From NCBI RefSeq assembly GCF_017876405.1, contig NZ_JAGINW010000001.1:9561203-9625202 (forward strand): DNA of 64,000 nucleotides, in the 5' to 3' direction. The stretch's first letter is position 1, and the number at the start of each line of letters is the position of its first letter. Below the pieces are notes generated by a model. It ran no database searches and was not told the origin of the DNA. It saw only the letters and a program-made list of their open reading frames with translations. Of the stretch, positions 17,112 to 25,576 are shown in pieces. Position numbers and translations under genes: made by a program. This DNA is from Kibdelosporangium banguiense. GTDB lineage: Bacteria > Actinomycetota > Actinomycetes > Mycobacteriales > Pseudonocardiaceae.

Positions 17112-17300
17112 TTGCACATGGTAAAACGTGGTGCAGGCGCCGACACCACCTGCTCGGCGAGCACGATCCGCAACCGCCGCGACGAATGGATCACCCTGGG
17201 CATCTTCGCGCGGCTGAAGACCATCGCGCTGGATGCCTACGACCGCATCGCGGGCCTGGTCCTGGACCAGATCGCGGTGGGACACGCGAGGAATCCATGC
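17112..17300 (+). mobile_element. IS5-family transposase fragment
   Basis: About 45 residues (TIRNRRDEWITLGIFARLK and TIALDAYDRIAGLVLDQIAV) match the region just before the first catalytic Asp of IS5-group transposases (helix-turn-helix end, then IVGL-x-L-x-x-x-x-VDG). The frame then diverges at VGHARNP, losing the DG and everything after. No terminal inverted repeats or target duplication could be identified. It lies back to back with the LAXTG remnant, suggesting an old insertion followed by deletion. Confidence 0.6.
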
Positions 17301-17467
17301 GGATCGACCGACAACCTCGTTGAACCCGGGACAGGAGTTCAGTCACTGGCAGAAAAGGACGTTGACGACAATGCGCCATTACTTGTTGTTTCGCCGCGTA
17401 TCCGGCGTGGCCAGGATTTGCATCTGGTCGACGAACTGAGGTCCCAACGCGAAAGGCGTGACCGGTC

Positions 17468-19762
17468 ATGGGCAGATCCGGGTCGCGGGGTGTCGCGTGC
17501 CTTCCCACGGAGACAACCAGTTTCGTGGGCCGACGGCACGAGGTGGCGGAGGCGAAGCGGCTTCTGTCGGCCGGCCGGCTGCTGACGCTGACCGGCGTCG
17601 GCGGGGTCGGCAAGACCCGGCTGGCGGTGCGTGTGGCGGAAAAACTCCTGCGCGCTTTTGCCGACGGCGTGTGGCTGGTATCGCTTGCCCCGCTTCAGGA
17701 CGAGGCGCTCGTGCCCCATGCGGTCGCCGACGTACTGGGGATCCGCGACGAAACGGACCGAGACCCGTTGGCTGTTCTCGTCGAGCACCTGCGGGAGCAG
17801 CAACTGCTGCTGGTGCTGGACAACTGCGAGCATCTGCTTGACGCCTGCGCGCGACTGGTGGGCACGGTCCTGAAGCAGGCGGCAGGGGTACGAGTTGTGG
17901 CCACCAGCCGGCACCGGCTGTGTCTGCTTGGGGAGTACCTGCTGGAAGTACAGCCCCTGCCAGTCCCGAAACGCGAGGAACCGGCCCGGGGCGTGGCTGC
18001 CGCCAAACGCTTCCCGGCCCTGGAACTGTTCGCCAATCGCGCGGCTGCCGTTATCCCGGGCTTCGCGATCACCGCGGAGAACCAGAAGGCCGTGGCCCGG
18101 CTGTGCCGCCGGCTGGACGGACTGCCGCTCGCGATCGAACTGGCCGCCGTGCAGATGCGGATCTTGGAGATCGACCAGCTCGTCGAGCGGCTGGACGACC
18201 GTTACCGGCTGCTCACCGGAGGTAGCGGCGCCGCGCTGCCCCGCCATCAGACGCTGCGTTCGACTGTGGACTGGAGTTACGACCTGTGCACCCCACAGGA
18301 GCAGTTGGTCTGGGCGCTGCTCTCAGTATTCGCCGGCAGCGCTGACCTGAGTGCGGCGGAAGCGGTGTGTGCCGGGGAGGATGTCGAGCCTGTTGACGTG
18401 CTCGATGTGGTCGTTGGGCTGGTGGACAAGTCCATACTGGTCTCGGTGGCTGATGGCAGCAGCGTCCGGTATCGGCTGCTGAGCTCGCTGCGGGAGTACG
18501 GTCTGGAGAAGCTGAACGAGCTCGGCAAGGCGTCCACCGTCCGCCGCCGGCATCGGGACTACTATCTGCGCTTGGCCGAGGAGTACGAGAAACAGTGGTT
18601 CGGCCCACGCCAGCTGGAGATCATCGCCCATCTGCGGGCCGAGCAGGACAATCTCCGCGGGGCTTTCGACTTCTGTCTCACCACTCCCGGCGAGGCCCAG
18701 CTCGGCCTGAAGCTGGTCGGGACCCTGTGGTTCTACTGGAGCTGCTGCGTGCTGCGCTTCGAGGTACGGCACTGGCTGCGGAACCTGGCCCTGTGCGAAG
18801 GCGTGAAGCCGCGCGGCGCCCCCGCCAAGGCGCAGTGGGCGAGCGGTGTGGTGTCGCTGATCCACAGCCGGTCGGATACCGTGCTCCAGGCCGATGACCG
18901 CTCCGGTCGACCGGCGCCCGCGCAGGCGGACCCGCCCGTCACCTCGCTCGCCGATATCGTCTCCGATCGGAGCGATCTGATGAGTTTCGCCGTGCTCGGC
19001 CGGGTCGAGCTCGCCTGCTCGCTCGTCTTCCGGAACAGTCCCGAACGGGCCGTGCCGCTGTGCGCCGAGGCCCTCGCCGTCAGCGTGGCGTACAGCGAGC
19101 AGTGGGCCCGGTCGTACGTGCTGCGCACACTCGCCATGGCGTATTGGGCGATGGGAGAATACGACAGCGCCATCACACACGCCCACGAGTGCCTACGGCT
19201 CGAGTACGTCGTCCATTCACCGCAGGGACTCAGCAGGACCCTCGACCTGCTGGCCACGATCGCCATCGGCAAGGGCACCGCCGAGCGCGCCGCCGTACTG
19301 CTGGGTGCGTCCGAGAAGATCTGGCACCGCATCGGCCGGGGTCAGTCGAAAGCACGACAGCTGACGGGACAGATCCGGGTGAGCGAGCGGCGGGCCCGCA
19401 AGACCTTGGGCGACCGCGGTTTCGAGCGGGCTTTCCAACGCGGCCTCAAACTCTCGATGGACGAGGCCGTCGCCTGCGCTTTGCGAGAGCGGTCCGAGGT
19501 CTCCCGTCGGGGCGCACCACAAGAGACAACGGCCAGGGCAGCATCCGCTGAGCTGACGCCGCGTGAGAGGCAAGTCGTCGAGCTGGTCGCCCAGGGCCTG
19601 ACGGACAAGCAGATCGCCAGTGCCCTCGTGATCGCGCAGCGCACCGCCGAGGGCCATGTGCAGCGCATCCTGGCCAAGCTGGGGTTGACCAACCGCACCC
19701 AGGTGGCCGCCGCCTGGGTCAGTTCGACACATCCTCCAGGCGAACGGCCACAGCCGCGGTAG
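17468..19762 (+). CDS. Large LuxR-family regulator with NB-ARC-type ATPase
   Basis: A 764-residue regulator. The N-terminal ATPase has SFVGRRHEVAEAKRLL, Walker A GVGGVGKTRLAVRV, Walker B LLLVLDNCEHLL, the sensor ATSRHRL and GLPLAIELAAVQM. The middle consists of TPR-like helices (about 330-660). The C-terminal LuxR DNA-binding domain is at about 695-750 (LTPRERQVVELVAQGLTDKQ, RTAEGHVQRILAKLGLTNRTQ). Such proteins are usually pathway-specific activators in actinomycetes, acting on a nearby cluster. Start ATG 17468 is the first plausible one, and the ribosome site is weak. Its last 44 bases overlap the convergent anti-sigma-like gene. Confidence 0.88.
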   Translation: MGRSGSRGVACLPTETTSFVGRRHEVAEAKRLLSAGRLLTLTGVGGVGKTRLAVRVAEKLLRAFADGVWLVSLAPLQDEALVPHAVADVLGIRDETDRDPLAVLVEHLREQQLLLVLDNCEHLLDACARLVGTVLKQAAGVRVVATSRHRLCLLGEYLLEVQPLPVPKREEPARGVAAAKRFPALELFANRAAAVIPGFAITAENQKAVARLCRRLDGLPLAIELAAVQMRILEIDQLVERLDDRYRLLTGGSGAALPRHQTLRSTVDWSYDLCTPQEQLVWALLSVFAGSADLSAAEAVCAGEDVEPVDVLDVVVGLVDKSILVSVADGSSVRYRLLSSLREYGLEKLNELGKASTVRRRHRDYYLRLAEEYEKQWFGPRQLEIIAHLRAEQDNLRGAFDFCLTTPGEAQLGLKLVGTLWFYWSCCVLRFEVRHWLRNLALCEGVKPRGAPAKAQWASGVVSLIHSRSDTVLQADDRSGRPAPAQADPPVTSLADIVSDRSDLMSFAVLGRVELACSLVFRNSPERAVPLCAEALAVSVAYSEQWARSYVLRTLAMAYWAMGEYDSAITHAHECLRLEYVVHSPQGLSRTLDLLATIAIGKGTAERAAVLLGASEKIWHRIGRGQSKARQLTGQIRVSERRARKTLGDRGFERAFQRGLKLSMDEAVACALRERSEVSRRGAPQETTARAASAELTPRERQVVELVAQGLTDKQIASALVIAQRTAEGHVQRILAKLGLTNRTQVAAAWVSSTHPPGERPQPR

Positions 19763-20114
19763 TGCCCCGGCCTCCGGGGCCGGGGCGCAGTTCGAGCCGC
19801 CCGGTGAGCGCCTCGGCCAGCCGCAAGCCGTGGTTTCCTCCGGTGGGCGGGCCCTGCGACAGCAGGGGATGCGGGCCGGTGCCTTGGTCGGTGACCTCGC
19901 ACCGCAGTGTCCCGTCCGCCAAGCGCACCACGAGGTTGCCCGAGCCGCCACCGTGGACCACCACGGTGCATGCGATCTCCAGCGCCGCCTGGAGAAACGT
20001 TCGCCGTACCCGGTCGTTCACCCCGGCCCGCAACAGACACTCGGCCACCAGCAGTCGCATCAGCGGGAGATCGGCACGACCGAAGTCGAGGTGCAGGAGA
20101 TGGCCTTCGCTCAT
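19719..20114 (-). CDS. RsbW-like ATP-binding protein (anti-sigma kinase type)
   Basis: A 131-residue HATPase_c-fold protein without a membrane or dimerisation domain, as in RsbW/SpoIIAB-like serine kinases. Seen are the N-box region (RRTFLQAALEIACTVVVHGGG), the G1 region CEVTDQGTGPHPLL and the G2 region GGNHGLRLAEALTGRLEL. The usual N-box asparagine is replaced (VVVHGGG instead of N-A-x-x-H), so catalysis is uncertain. It overlaps the MEDS-STAS gene by four bases. The pair looks like a partner-switching module, in which the ATPase binds a STAS antagonist or a sigma factor. No sigma factor gene is near. Confidence 0.75.
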   Translation of the reverse strand: MSEGHLLHLDFGRADLPLMRLLVAECLLRAGVNDRVRRTFLQAALEIACTVVVHGGGSGNLVVRLADGTLRCEVTDQGTGPHPLLSQGPPTGGNHGLRLAEALTGRLELRPGPGGRGTTAAVAVRLEDVSN

Positions 20115-21043
20115 TGAAATTCCTCCACCCGGAGCTCCAACTGCGGCACGGTGTCGACGCCGAGTCCCCGAAGGGACAGTTCGACCAGCGGCCCGCAGCT
20201 GACGACAACCTTGCTGCCCTCGGGCAGCGAGCCGGCGAAGCTGATCAGCTGCCAGGCGCAGTGCGCCTCCATGAAGGTCAGATCGGTCAGGTCCAGCTCG
20301 AAATGGAAGGGGCCACGGCTTCCCGGTCGCTCCAGCGCCATGCGCAGGGCTTCCGTGAACTTCTCACGGGTGGGCAGCTCCGCCGCACCAGCGATCCGTC
20401 CACCCTTCGTGGTCCGCACGACGTCGATCGCGTCGAGACGTTCCAACACCTGGAGCGGGTGGACCTCGCTCGCCGCGGCCACCAGGTAGTCGCTGAACCG
20501 CCGCTGGTCGTACCAGCAGATCGCGGTGAAGCGACCATCCGCGAACAACGCCTCCACGGAGGTTTCGTAGTCCACCACCTCATCGTCGCTCAGGCCCTGC
20601 TCCAGTACCCATCCCATGTCGCCCGCGTTTCGTAACCCCGACCAGCCCTCCTCACGGGCGAGCTCGATCTCCCTCTCAAAGATTTCAGCGTGGCGCTGCT
20701 TGTCGAAACGACCGCCCGGGAAATCGAAGAAGGACGGACTGCGTGTCAACACCAGCTGGCCACTGTCCCAGGCGGCTTCCACACGACCGCTGCCGCAGTC
20801 CATGCGTGCCACGACCTCGTCGTCGCTGAGATCATGGGGGTCGAGGATGATCAGGACCTTTTCTCCCTCGGCCAGGCCAGTCCGGGTGTAAGCGGTCAGT
20901 ACCTGCCAGTGGGCCTCGTCGTCGGTGAAGGCCGTACACGAGTGGTCACCTCTCCGCAACCGATCCACGGGAACAGTCCGTCTTGAGATTTCTGGCTGCT
21001 CGGTCACGTGGCAAGACCGTACGCGCCGGGAACCGGCGGGCAC
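20111..21043 (-). CDS. MEDS sensor/STAS domain protein
   Basis: A 310-residue protein. The MEDS (DcmR-like) sensory domain covers about 20-200 (GDHSCTAFTDDEAHWQVLTA, GEKVLIILDPHD, NAGDMGWVLEQG, ICWYDQRRFS), and a C-terminal STAS domain about 215-305 (HFELDLTDLTFMEAHCAWQL). The STAS phospho-site is usually a Ser/Thr; here the loop reads LTFMEAH, so phosphorylation is doubtful. MEDS domains sense hydrocarbon derivatives. This MEDS-STAS form occurs in actinomycetes as an anti-anti-sigma-like sensor. The true start may be GTG 21007 rather than ATG 21043, since the first 12 residues are poor. Translationally coupled to the RsbW-like gene. Confidence 0.8.
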   Translation of the reverse strand: MPAGSRRVRSCHVTEQPEISRRTVPVDRLRRGDHSCTAFTDDEAHWQVLTAYTRTGLAEGEKVLIILDPHDLSDDEVVARMDCGSGRVEAAWDSGQLVLTRSPSFFDFPGGRFDKQRHAEIFEREIELAREEGWSGLRNAGDMGWVLEQGLSDDEVVDYETSVEALFADGRFTAICWYDQRRFSDYLVAAASEVHPLQVLERLDAIDVVRTTKGGRIAGAAELPTREKFTEALRMALERPGSRGPFHFELDLTDLTFMEAHCAWQLISFAGSLPEGSKVVVSCGPLVELSLRGLGVDTVPQLELRVEEFQ

Positions 21044-21314
21044 ACCTGCTGGGCACGACCACTATCGGCCGATGTCATATGTCGCCAGGAATTGTAAGGA
21101 GGGCACCATACCCGACATCCGACAAAGTCCGAGAGGGTCTTGCATCCCACTCGGTCCATGCCCCATCTCGCCGAAGTGCATCCCGACGAACTGGTGTTGG
21201 AGAACAACTACGAGCAGCTCACCCTCTACGGCCTCGACGCCGCGCAGATCGCCCACCAGTTGAGCAAACCCCGCCCGACGTTCCGGGGCGAGCAACCCCA
21301 ATTTGCGCGGTCTC
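21044..21314. other. Intergenic region with a short unassigned plus-strand frame
   Basis: Between the MEDS gene start and the histidine kinase end lies a frame containing HPDELVLENNYEQLTLYGLD on the plus strand (about 21158-21290). Its composition looks protein-like, but I do not recognise it. It has no convincing start or ribosome site and runs into the kinase gene antisense. Possibly a gene remnant. Confidence 0.3.
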
Positions 21315-22463
21315 TTAGCCGGAGGAGGCATGTGGGAGGTCGAGGTGGACCGTCAGGCCGCCGTTGGGGTTGGGGTTGAGTCGCAGTGCGCCGTCGTGCG
21401 CCAAGGCCACTCCGGAGACGATCGCCAGACCCAGCCCATGGCCCGATTTGCGGGTGAGCGTGCGGCCCGCTCCTCTGACGAACGGCTCGGTGAGGGACTC
21501 CAGGGACGCCAGGGAGACAGGGGGTCCGGTGTTGGTGACCGTGACGCGCGCCGATCCGTTGTGGGCTGAGAGCCGCACGCTCGCGTGGCCCCCGGAACGG
21601 TTGTGGCGCACGGCGTTGCGAGCGAGGTTCGAGATGGCCTGCCGGATCAGCACGGGGTCGCCCACGGCGGTCGTCGTGCCGGTCGGTGCCGGCAGATCGA
21701 TGTTGCCCGACTTCGCCTCGGCCGAGAGTTCCCGCACGACGGCGGCCGCGATCGGGGCCAAGTCCACCGGTCTGCGCGCCAGGGTTCCGCTGTCCACGTC
21801 CGCGAGGTCGAGCAGGGCGTTCACCGTCTCGATGCTCGACTGGTTCACCTCCCGCACGCGTTCGGCCAGCGCACGTAGTTCGCCAGCGTCCGCTTGCGGA
21901 TTGGCCAGGGTGACGTCGATCATCGTCTTCGTGGTGGCCAAGGGGGTCCGCAGTTCGTGCGACGCGTTCGCGGCGAAGCGACGGTGCGTCGCGAACGCGC
22001 GTTCCAGGGACCCCAGCATGCGGTCGAAGGTGTCGGAGAGGTCGCGGATCTCGTCCCTCGGGCCCTGCAGCCCGACCCGGTGGTCGAGGGCGCCGGTCGC
22101 GGCGCGGGTGGCGGCGGCGTTGATGGCCGCCAGCGGTTTGATGATCCGGCCCGCGACGATCCAGCCGACGATCCCGCTGAGGACCGCCAGGATCGCCAGC
22201 GCCACCAGCGAGACCACCAGGAGCACCTGGAGGAAGTCGGTGGGGCTGCTGATCGCCACCCCCTCGGACTGGCTGGTCCTGCCGGCCTCCACGGAGACCG
22301 GCGACCGAACGTCCTTGATGATCAGGTAGCTCGGCACGTAGCGCATGAAGAGGTAGACGATCGCGGTGAAGGCCGCTCCACAGCCGGTGACCATGCCCGC
22401 GTAGCTCAACGTCAGCCGGACGCGGATCGGCAGCCTGCGGTCCCCGGATCCCCGTGGCCGCAC
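21315..22463 (-). CDS. Sensor histidine kinase with HAMP domain
   Basis: A 382-residue membrane kinase: TM1 (about 17-40), a short extracytoplasmic loop, TM2 (about 78-103), HAMP, a HisKA domain with FAANASHELRTPLATTKTM (phospho-His), and HATPase with N-box LIRQAISNLARNAVRHN and G boxes SGHGLGLAIVSGVALAHDG. It starts at GTG one base after the stop of its response regulator, so they form a classical OmpR-type pair. The pair is divergent from a lipoprotein/adaptor/ABC exporter operon, which is its likely target: such systems sense envelope-active compounds. Confidence 0.92.
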   Translation of the reverse strand: MRPRGSGDRRLPIRVRLTLSYAGMVTGCGAAFTAIVYLFMRYVPSYLIIKDVRSPVSVEAGRTSQSEGVAISSPTDFLQVLLVVSLVALAILAVLSGIVGWIVAGRIIKPLAAINAAATRAATGALDHRVGLQGPRDEIRDLSDTFDRMLGSLERAFATHRRFAANASHELRTPLATTKTMIDVTLANPQADAGELRALAERVREVNQSSIETVNALLDLADVDSGTLARRPVDLAPIAAAVVRELSAEAKSGNIDLPAPTGTTTAVGDPVLIRQAISNLARNAVRHNRSGGHASVRLSAHNGSARVTVTNTGPPVSLASLESLTEPFVRGAGRTLTRKSGHGLGLAIVSGVALAHDGALRLNPNPNGGLTVHLDLPHASSG

Positions 22464-22464
22464 C

Positions 22465-23124
22465 TCAAGCCCCGAACCGGTAGCCGGCGCCGGGGACTGT
22501 CTGGCTGACCCACGGCTCGCCCAGGCGCTTGCGGAGGTTCGAGATGGTGACCCGCGTCGTGTTCGTGAACGGGTCGGCGTTCGCGTCCCACGCCTTCTCC
22601 AGCAGCGCTTCCGCGCTCATCACCCCGCCTTCGGCGTTCATCAGCACCTGGAGCACGGCGAACTCCTTCCTGCTCAGCCGGACCAGCCTGCCTTCGCGGT
22701 AGACCTCGCGGCGGAACGCGTCCAGCTTGACGCCGTGCGACTCCAGCACAGGTGGCCGTGCGGGCTGTGTGCGTCGTTCGAGCGCTCGCAGCCTGGCGAC
22801 GAGCTCCGGGAACTCGAACGGTTTCATCAGGTAGTCGTCGGCGCCGAGTTCGAAGCCCGCGACGCGCTCGCCGAGCGTGCGGGCCGCCGTGAGCATGAGC
22901 ACCCGTACCAGCGGGTAGTCGGCCGCGATTCGCGCGCAGACCTCATCGCCGTGGACACCCGGCAGGTCGCGGTCGAGCACGACGACGTCGTAGTCGTTGA
23001 CGGCGATCGACTCGAGAGCCGCCGTGCCGTCGTGGACCACGTCGGCAGCGATGGTCTCGCGGCGCAGGCCGACGCGGATCGCGTCGGCGAGGTACGGCTC
23101 GTCTTCGACGATCAGGACGCGCAT
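22465..23124 (-). CDS. OmpR/PhoB-type response regulator
   Basis: A 219-residue regulator. The receiver has the acidic pair EDE, phospho-Asp in VVLDRDLPG and Lys in YLMKPFEFPEL. The winged-helix domain reads LSRKEFAVLQVLMNAEGGVM and TTRVTISNLRKRLGEPWVSQ. I chose ATG 23124 because the canonical MRVLIVEDE start lies there; a TTG four codons upstream (23136) also fits. It is cotranscribed with the kinase and divergent from the exporter operon, with 132 bases between the start codons and a dyad at 23162-23178. Confidence 0.92.
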   Translation of the reverse strand: MRVLIVEDEPYLADAIRVGLRRETIAADVVHDGTAALESIAVNDYDVVVLDRDLPGVHGDEVCARIAADYPLVRVLMLTAARTLGERVAGFELGADDYLMKPFEFPELVARLRALERRTQPARPPVLESHGVKLDAFRREVYREGRLVRLSRKEFAVLQVLMNAEGGVMSAEALLEKAWDANADPFTNTTRVTISNLRKRLGEPWVSQTVPGAGYRFGA

Positions 23125-23161
23125 GCGGTCAGGCAATCACACCGCTTGTTGCGGACTCATA

Positions 23162-23178
23162 AACGTTTTCTTGAACGT
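23162..23178. promoter_or_regulatory. Dyad AACGTT-(6)-AACGT in the divergent promoter
   Basis: AACGTTTTCTTGAACGT contains ACGTT and AACGT arms separated by six bases and can also be read as a direct repeat of AACGT with 12-base phasing. It is a plausible binding site for the OmpR-type regulator, controlling both operons. Confidence 0.4.
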
Positions 23179-23256
23179 CCTGGGAACGAGCCGGTTGGTC
23201 GACTGCTCGGTGTCCGCGGCACGACCGTCGCGGTCCGATACCGAAGGAGCGTCCAC

Positions 23257-23769
23257 ATGGCCAAGCACTGGACTTCGGCCCTCGCCGCCGTCGCGGCCGT
23301 CCCCCTGCTCGTCTCGCTGCTGGGCGCGTGCGCAGCCGCCGGCACTGACTCGAAGCCGACGACCAATTCGTCCGCGCAGGCGGGAAAGCAGTCGTACGCG
23401 TCATTCGAGGAATTCCAGCTCGCATTGTCCAAATGCATGCGCGAGCAGGGCGTGAACATGCCCGATCCCGAGTCCGACGGCGGCCTGAAGATCCAGAACG
23501 GTGGCGACATGACCGCGTTCAACGAGGCGGCGACCAAGTGCCGGGACAAGGTCGGCAACCCGCCTCCGCAGGAAGGCGGTGAGAAGGGCAAGTCGGACGA
23601 GGAGATGCTGGCCGACCACCTGAAGATCGCCAAGTGCCTCCGCGAGCACGGAGTCGAGGTGAAGGACCCCACGGCGAGCGCACCGTTGGAGGTCCCGGAG
23701 AACGCGCCTGAGCAGGCGCTGACGACCTGCGCGCCCAACGGCATCCGCGGCCGCACGGGGGTCAAGTGA
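23257..23769 (+). CDS. Lipoprotein with paired cysteines (exporter-associated)
   Basis: A 170-residue lipoprotein. The signal peptide MAKHWTSALAAVAAVPLLVS ends in the lipobox LLGAC. The mature part has two similar repeats, each with LxxCMREQGVNMPDP/CLREHGVEVKDP and a second Cys (ATKCRDK; TTCAPNG), a pattern of two cysteine-bearing halves. The family role is unknown, but it is commonly found next to ABC exporter adaptors in actinomycetes. GAAGGAG precedes the ATG. It is the first gene of the exporter operon and its stop overlaps the next start (TGATG). Confidence 0.8.
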   Translation: MAKHWTSALAAVAAVPLLVSLLGACAAAGTDSKPTTNSSAQAGKQSYASFEEFQLALSKCMREQGVNMPDPESDGGLKIQNGGDMTAFNEAATKCRDKVGNPPPQEGGEKGKSDEEMLADHLKIAKCLREHGVEVKDPTASAPLEVPENAPEQALTTCAPNGIRGRTGVK

Positions 23770-24887
23770 TGCCCGAGGTGGCGGAGCACCCACCCGAGGT
23801 CGAGACGCCGCAGCAGCCCCGGCTCTCACGGCGCCGTCTCGTGGTCGGTCTCGCCGCAGCCGTCGCCGCTGTCGGATCGGGGGTCGGGATCGTCGCCACG
23901 GCCGGCTCGGGCGACCGCGGTGACGACACCGCGCGGACCTTCCTTGGGGCCACCGACGAGGTCGTGCAGGGTGACCTCGAGAGCAGCACGAGCACGTCCG
24001 GCACCCTGCGGTTCGCCGACGCGCGCACGATCCAGGCCGGGCGCGGCGGTGTCGTCACCGAGGTGCCGACGCCCGGCTCGGTTGTGACGCTTGGCGGCAA
24101 GCTCTACGCCGTCGACGACGTCCCCGTCTTCCTGCTGCGCGGTGCAATGCCCGCGTGGCGCGAGTTCGGGTCCGGAATGGACAAGGGACCCGACGTGCAG
24201 CAGCTGGAAAAGAGCCTGCGCGACCTCGGCTTCTTCACCAAGCAGCCCGACCAGGAGTTCTCCTGGTTCACCACCGACGCGATCCGGCGGTGGCAGAAGG
24301 CGAACGGCCTCGCCGTCACCGGTCGCCTGCCGCTCGGTTCGGTGCTGTTCTCCAGCGGTGACCTCCGGATCGGCACGGTCAAGGCGCGGGTGGGCGACCA
24401 GACGGGCCCGGGGGGCGAACTGTTCGCCACGACGACCACGACCCGGATCGTCGACGCGACGCTCAAGCTCGCCAACCAGCAGCTCGCGGTCGTCGGGGCG
24501 AAGGTCGGCCTGAACCTGCCCGGCGGCATCCGGACCACCGGGACGTTCTCCTCGGTCGGCACGCCGACCGAGAAACCCGGTGCGGGGGAACAGAAGGAGA
24601 CGGTCATCCCCGTCGTCATCACGCTCGACGACCCGGCCGTGGCCGGGTCGCTCCAGGAGGCCTCGGTGACCATCAGTGTTCCGAGCGCGCGACGGGAGAA
24701 CGTCCTGTCAGTCCCGGTCGGTGCGCTGCTCGCGATCAGCCCGGACGAGTTCGGGGTGGAGGTCGTCCAGGCCGACGGCACGACGCGGAAGGTCGCCGTG
24801 AAGACCGGATTGTTCGCCGGCAGCCGGGTGGAGGTCTCCGGTGACGGCCTGGCGGCCGGTCAGCGAGTGGTGGTGCCGAAACGGTGA
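23769..24887 (+). CDS. Periplasmic-adaptor-like protein with peptidoglycan-binding domain
   Basis: A 372-residue protein with an N-terminal membrane anchor (RRRLVVGLAAAVAAVGSGVG). It has an HlyD/MacA-like beta-barrel core (QGDLESSTSTSGTLRFA; PVVITLDDPAVAGSLQEASV) and, inserted near residues 135-195, a PG_binding_1 domain (GPDVQQLEKSLRDLGF, FSWFTTDAIRRWQKANGL). The adaptor connects the MacB-type transporter to the cell wall in Gram-positive bacteria; the PG-binding insert presumably docks it to murein. A GTG one codon earlier is an alternative start. The gene overlaps its neighbours by 1 and 4 bases. Confidence 0.85.
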   Translation: MPEVAEHPPEVETPQQPRLSRRRLVVGLAAAVAAVGSGVGIVATAGSGDRGDDTARTFLGATDEVVQGDLESSTSTSGTLRFADARTIQAGRGGVVTEVPTPGSVVTLGGKLYAVDDVPVFLLRGAMPAWREFGSGMDKGPDVQQLEKSLRDLGFFTKQPDQEFSWFTTDAIRRWQKANGLAVTGRLPLGSVLFSSGDLRIGTVKARVGDQTGPGGELFATTTTTRIVDATLKLANQQLAVVGAKVGLNLPGGIRTTGTFSSVGTPTEKPGAGEQKETVIPVVITLDDPAVAGSLQEASVTISVPSARRENVLSVPVGALLAISPDEFGVEVVQADGTTRKVAVKTGLFAGSRVEVSGDGLAAGQRVVVPKR

Positions 24888-25576
24888 GCACGATCATCTC
24901 GCTCGAAGACGTCCAGCGCTCCTACGGTGAGCCGCCGGTGCTCGCGTGCGCGGGGGTCACGCTCACCGTCGAGCGGGGCGAGCTCGTCGCCATCGTCGGG
25001 CCGAGTGGTTCCGGCAAGTCGACGCTGCTCAACATCATCGGCACGCTCGACCGCCCGACCTCGGGCGTCGCGCGTATCGACGGACTGACGGTCGACGACC
25101 TCGACGACAGCGCCCTGTCGGCGCTCCGGGCGCACCGGATCGGATTCGTCTTCCAGCAGTTCCACCTCGCAGAAGGCGTGACCGCCGTGGACAACGTGGC
25201 GGACGGTCTGCTCTACACGGGGGTCCCGCGCGCCGAACGCCGCCGCCGGGCGGTCGCGGCCCTGGGACGCGTCGGCCTCTCGCACCGCCTCGGCCACCGG
25301 CCGAACCAGATGTCGGGCGGCGAACGCCAGCGGGTCGCGATCGCGCGTGCCGTCGTCGGTGACCCGCCGCTGCTTCTGGCCGACGAGCCGACCGGCAACC
25401 TCGACTCTGCCTCGGGCACCGCGATCGTCGAACTGCTCCACGAGCTCAACCGGCAGGGGACGACCGTCGTCGTCATCACCCACGACGTGGAGCTGGCCGA
25501 GACGTTGCCCAGGCGAATCGCGATCAGGGACGGCCGTGTGGTCGACGACTTCGTGGAGCCGGGGGTGGCGGTGTGA
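24884..25576 (+). CDS. MacB/LolD-type ABC transporter ATP-binding protein
   Basis: A 230-residue ATPase with Walker A GPSGSGKST, Q-loop FVFQQFHL, signature MSGGERQRVAIARA, Walker B LLLADEPTGNLDS and H-loop VVVITHD. It belongs to the MacB/LolD/FtsE branch, which powers mechanotransmission exporters for peptides, lipoproteins or antibiotics. It has a GTG start overlapping the adaptor stop and is followed by the permease with another 4-base overlap, so the four genes make one operon. Confidence 0.93.
   Translation: MSTIISLEDVQRSYGEPPVLACAGVTLTVERGELVAIVGPSGSGKSTLLNIIGTLDRPTSGVARIDGLTVDDLDDSALSALRAHRIGFVFQQFHLAEGVTAVDNVADGLLYTGVPRAERRRRAVAALGRVGLSHRLGHRPNQMSGGERQRVAIARAVVGDPPLLLADEPTGNLDSASGTAIVELLHELNRQGTTVVVITHDVELAETLPRRIAIRDGRVVDDFVEPGVAV

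Larger units (their letters stand above)
16926..17467. other. 542-base stretch without an intact gene
   Basis: Apart from the LAXTG anchor and IS5 remnants listed separately, nothing coding is recognised. Reading frames in 17300-17467 on both strands give no recognisable protein. It is best read as a decay zone upstream of the LuxR-type regulator. Confidence 0.6.
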
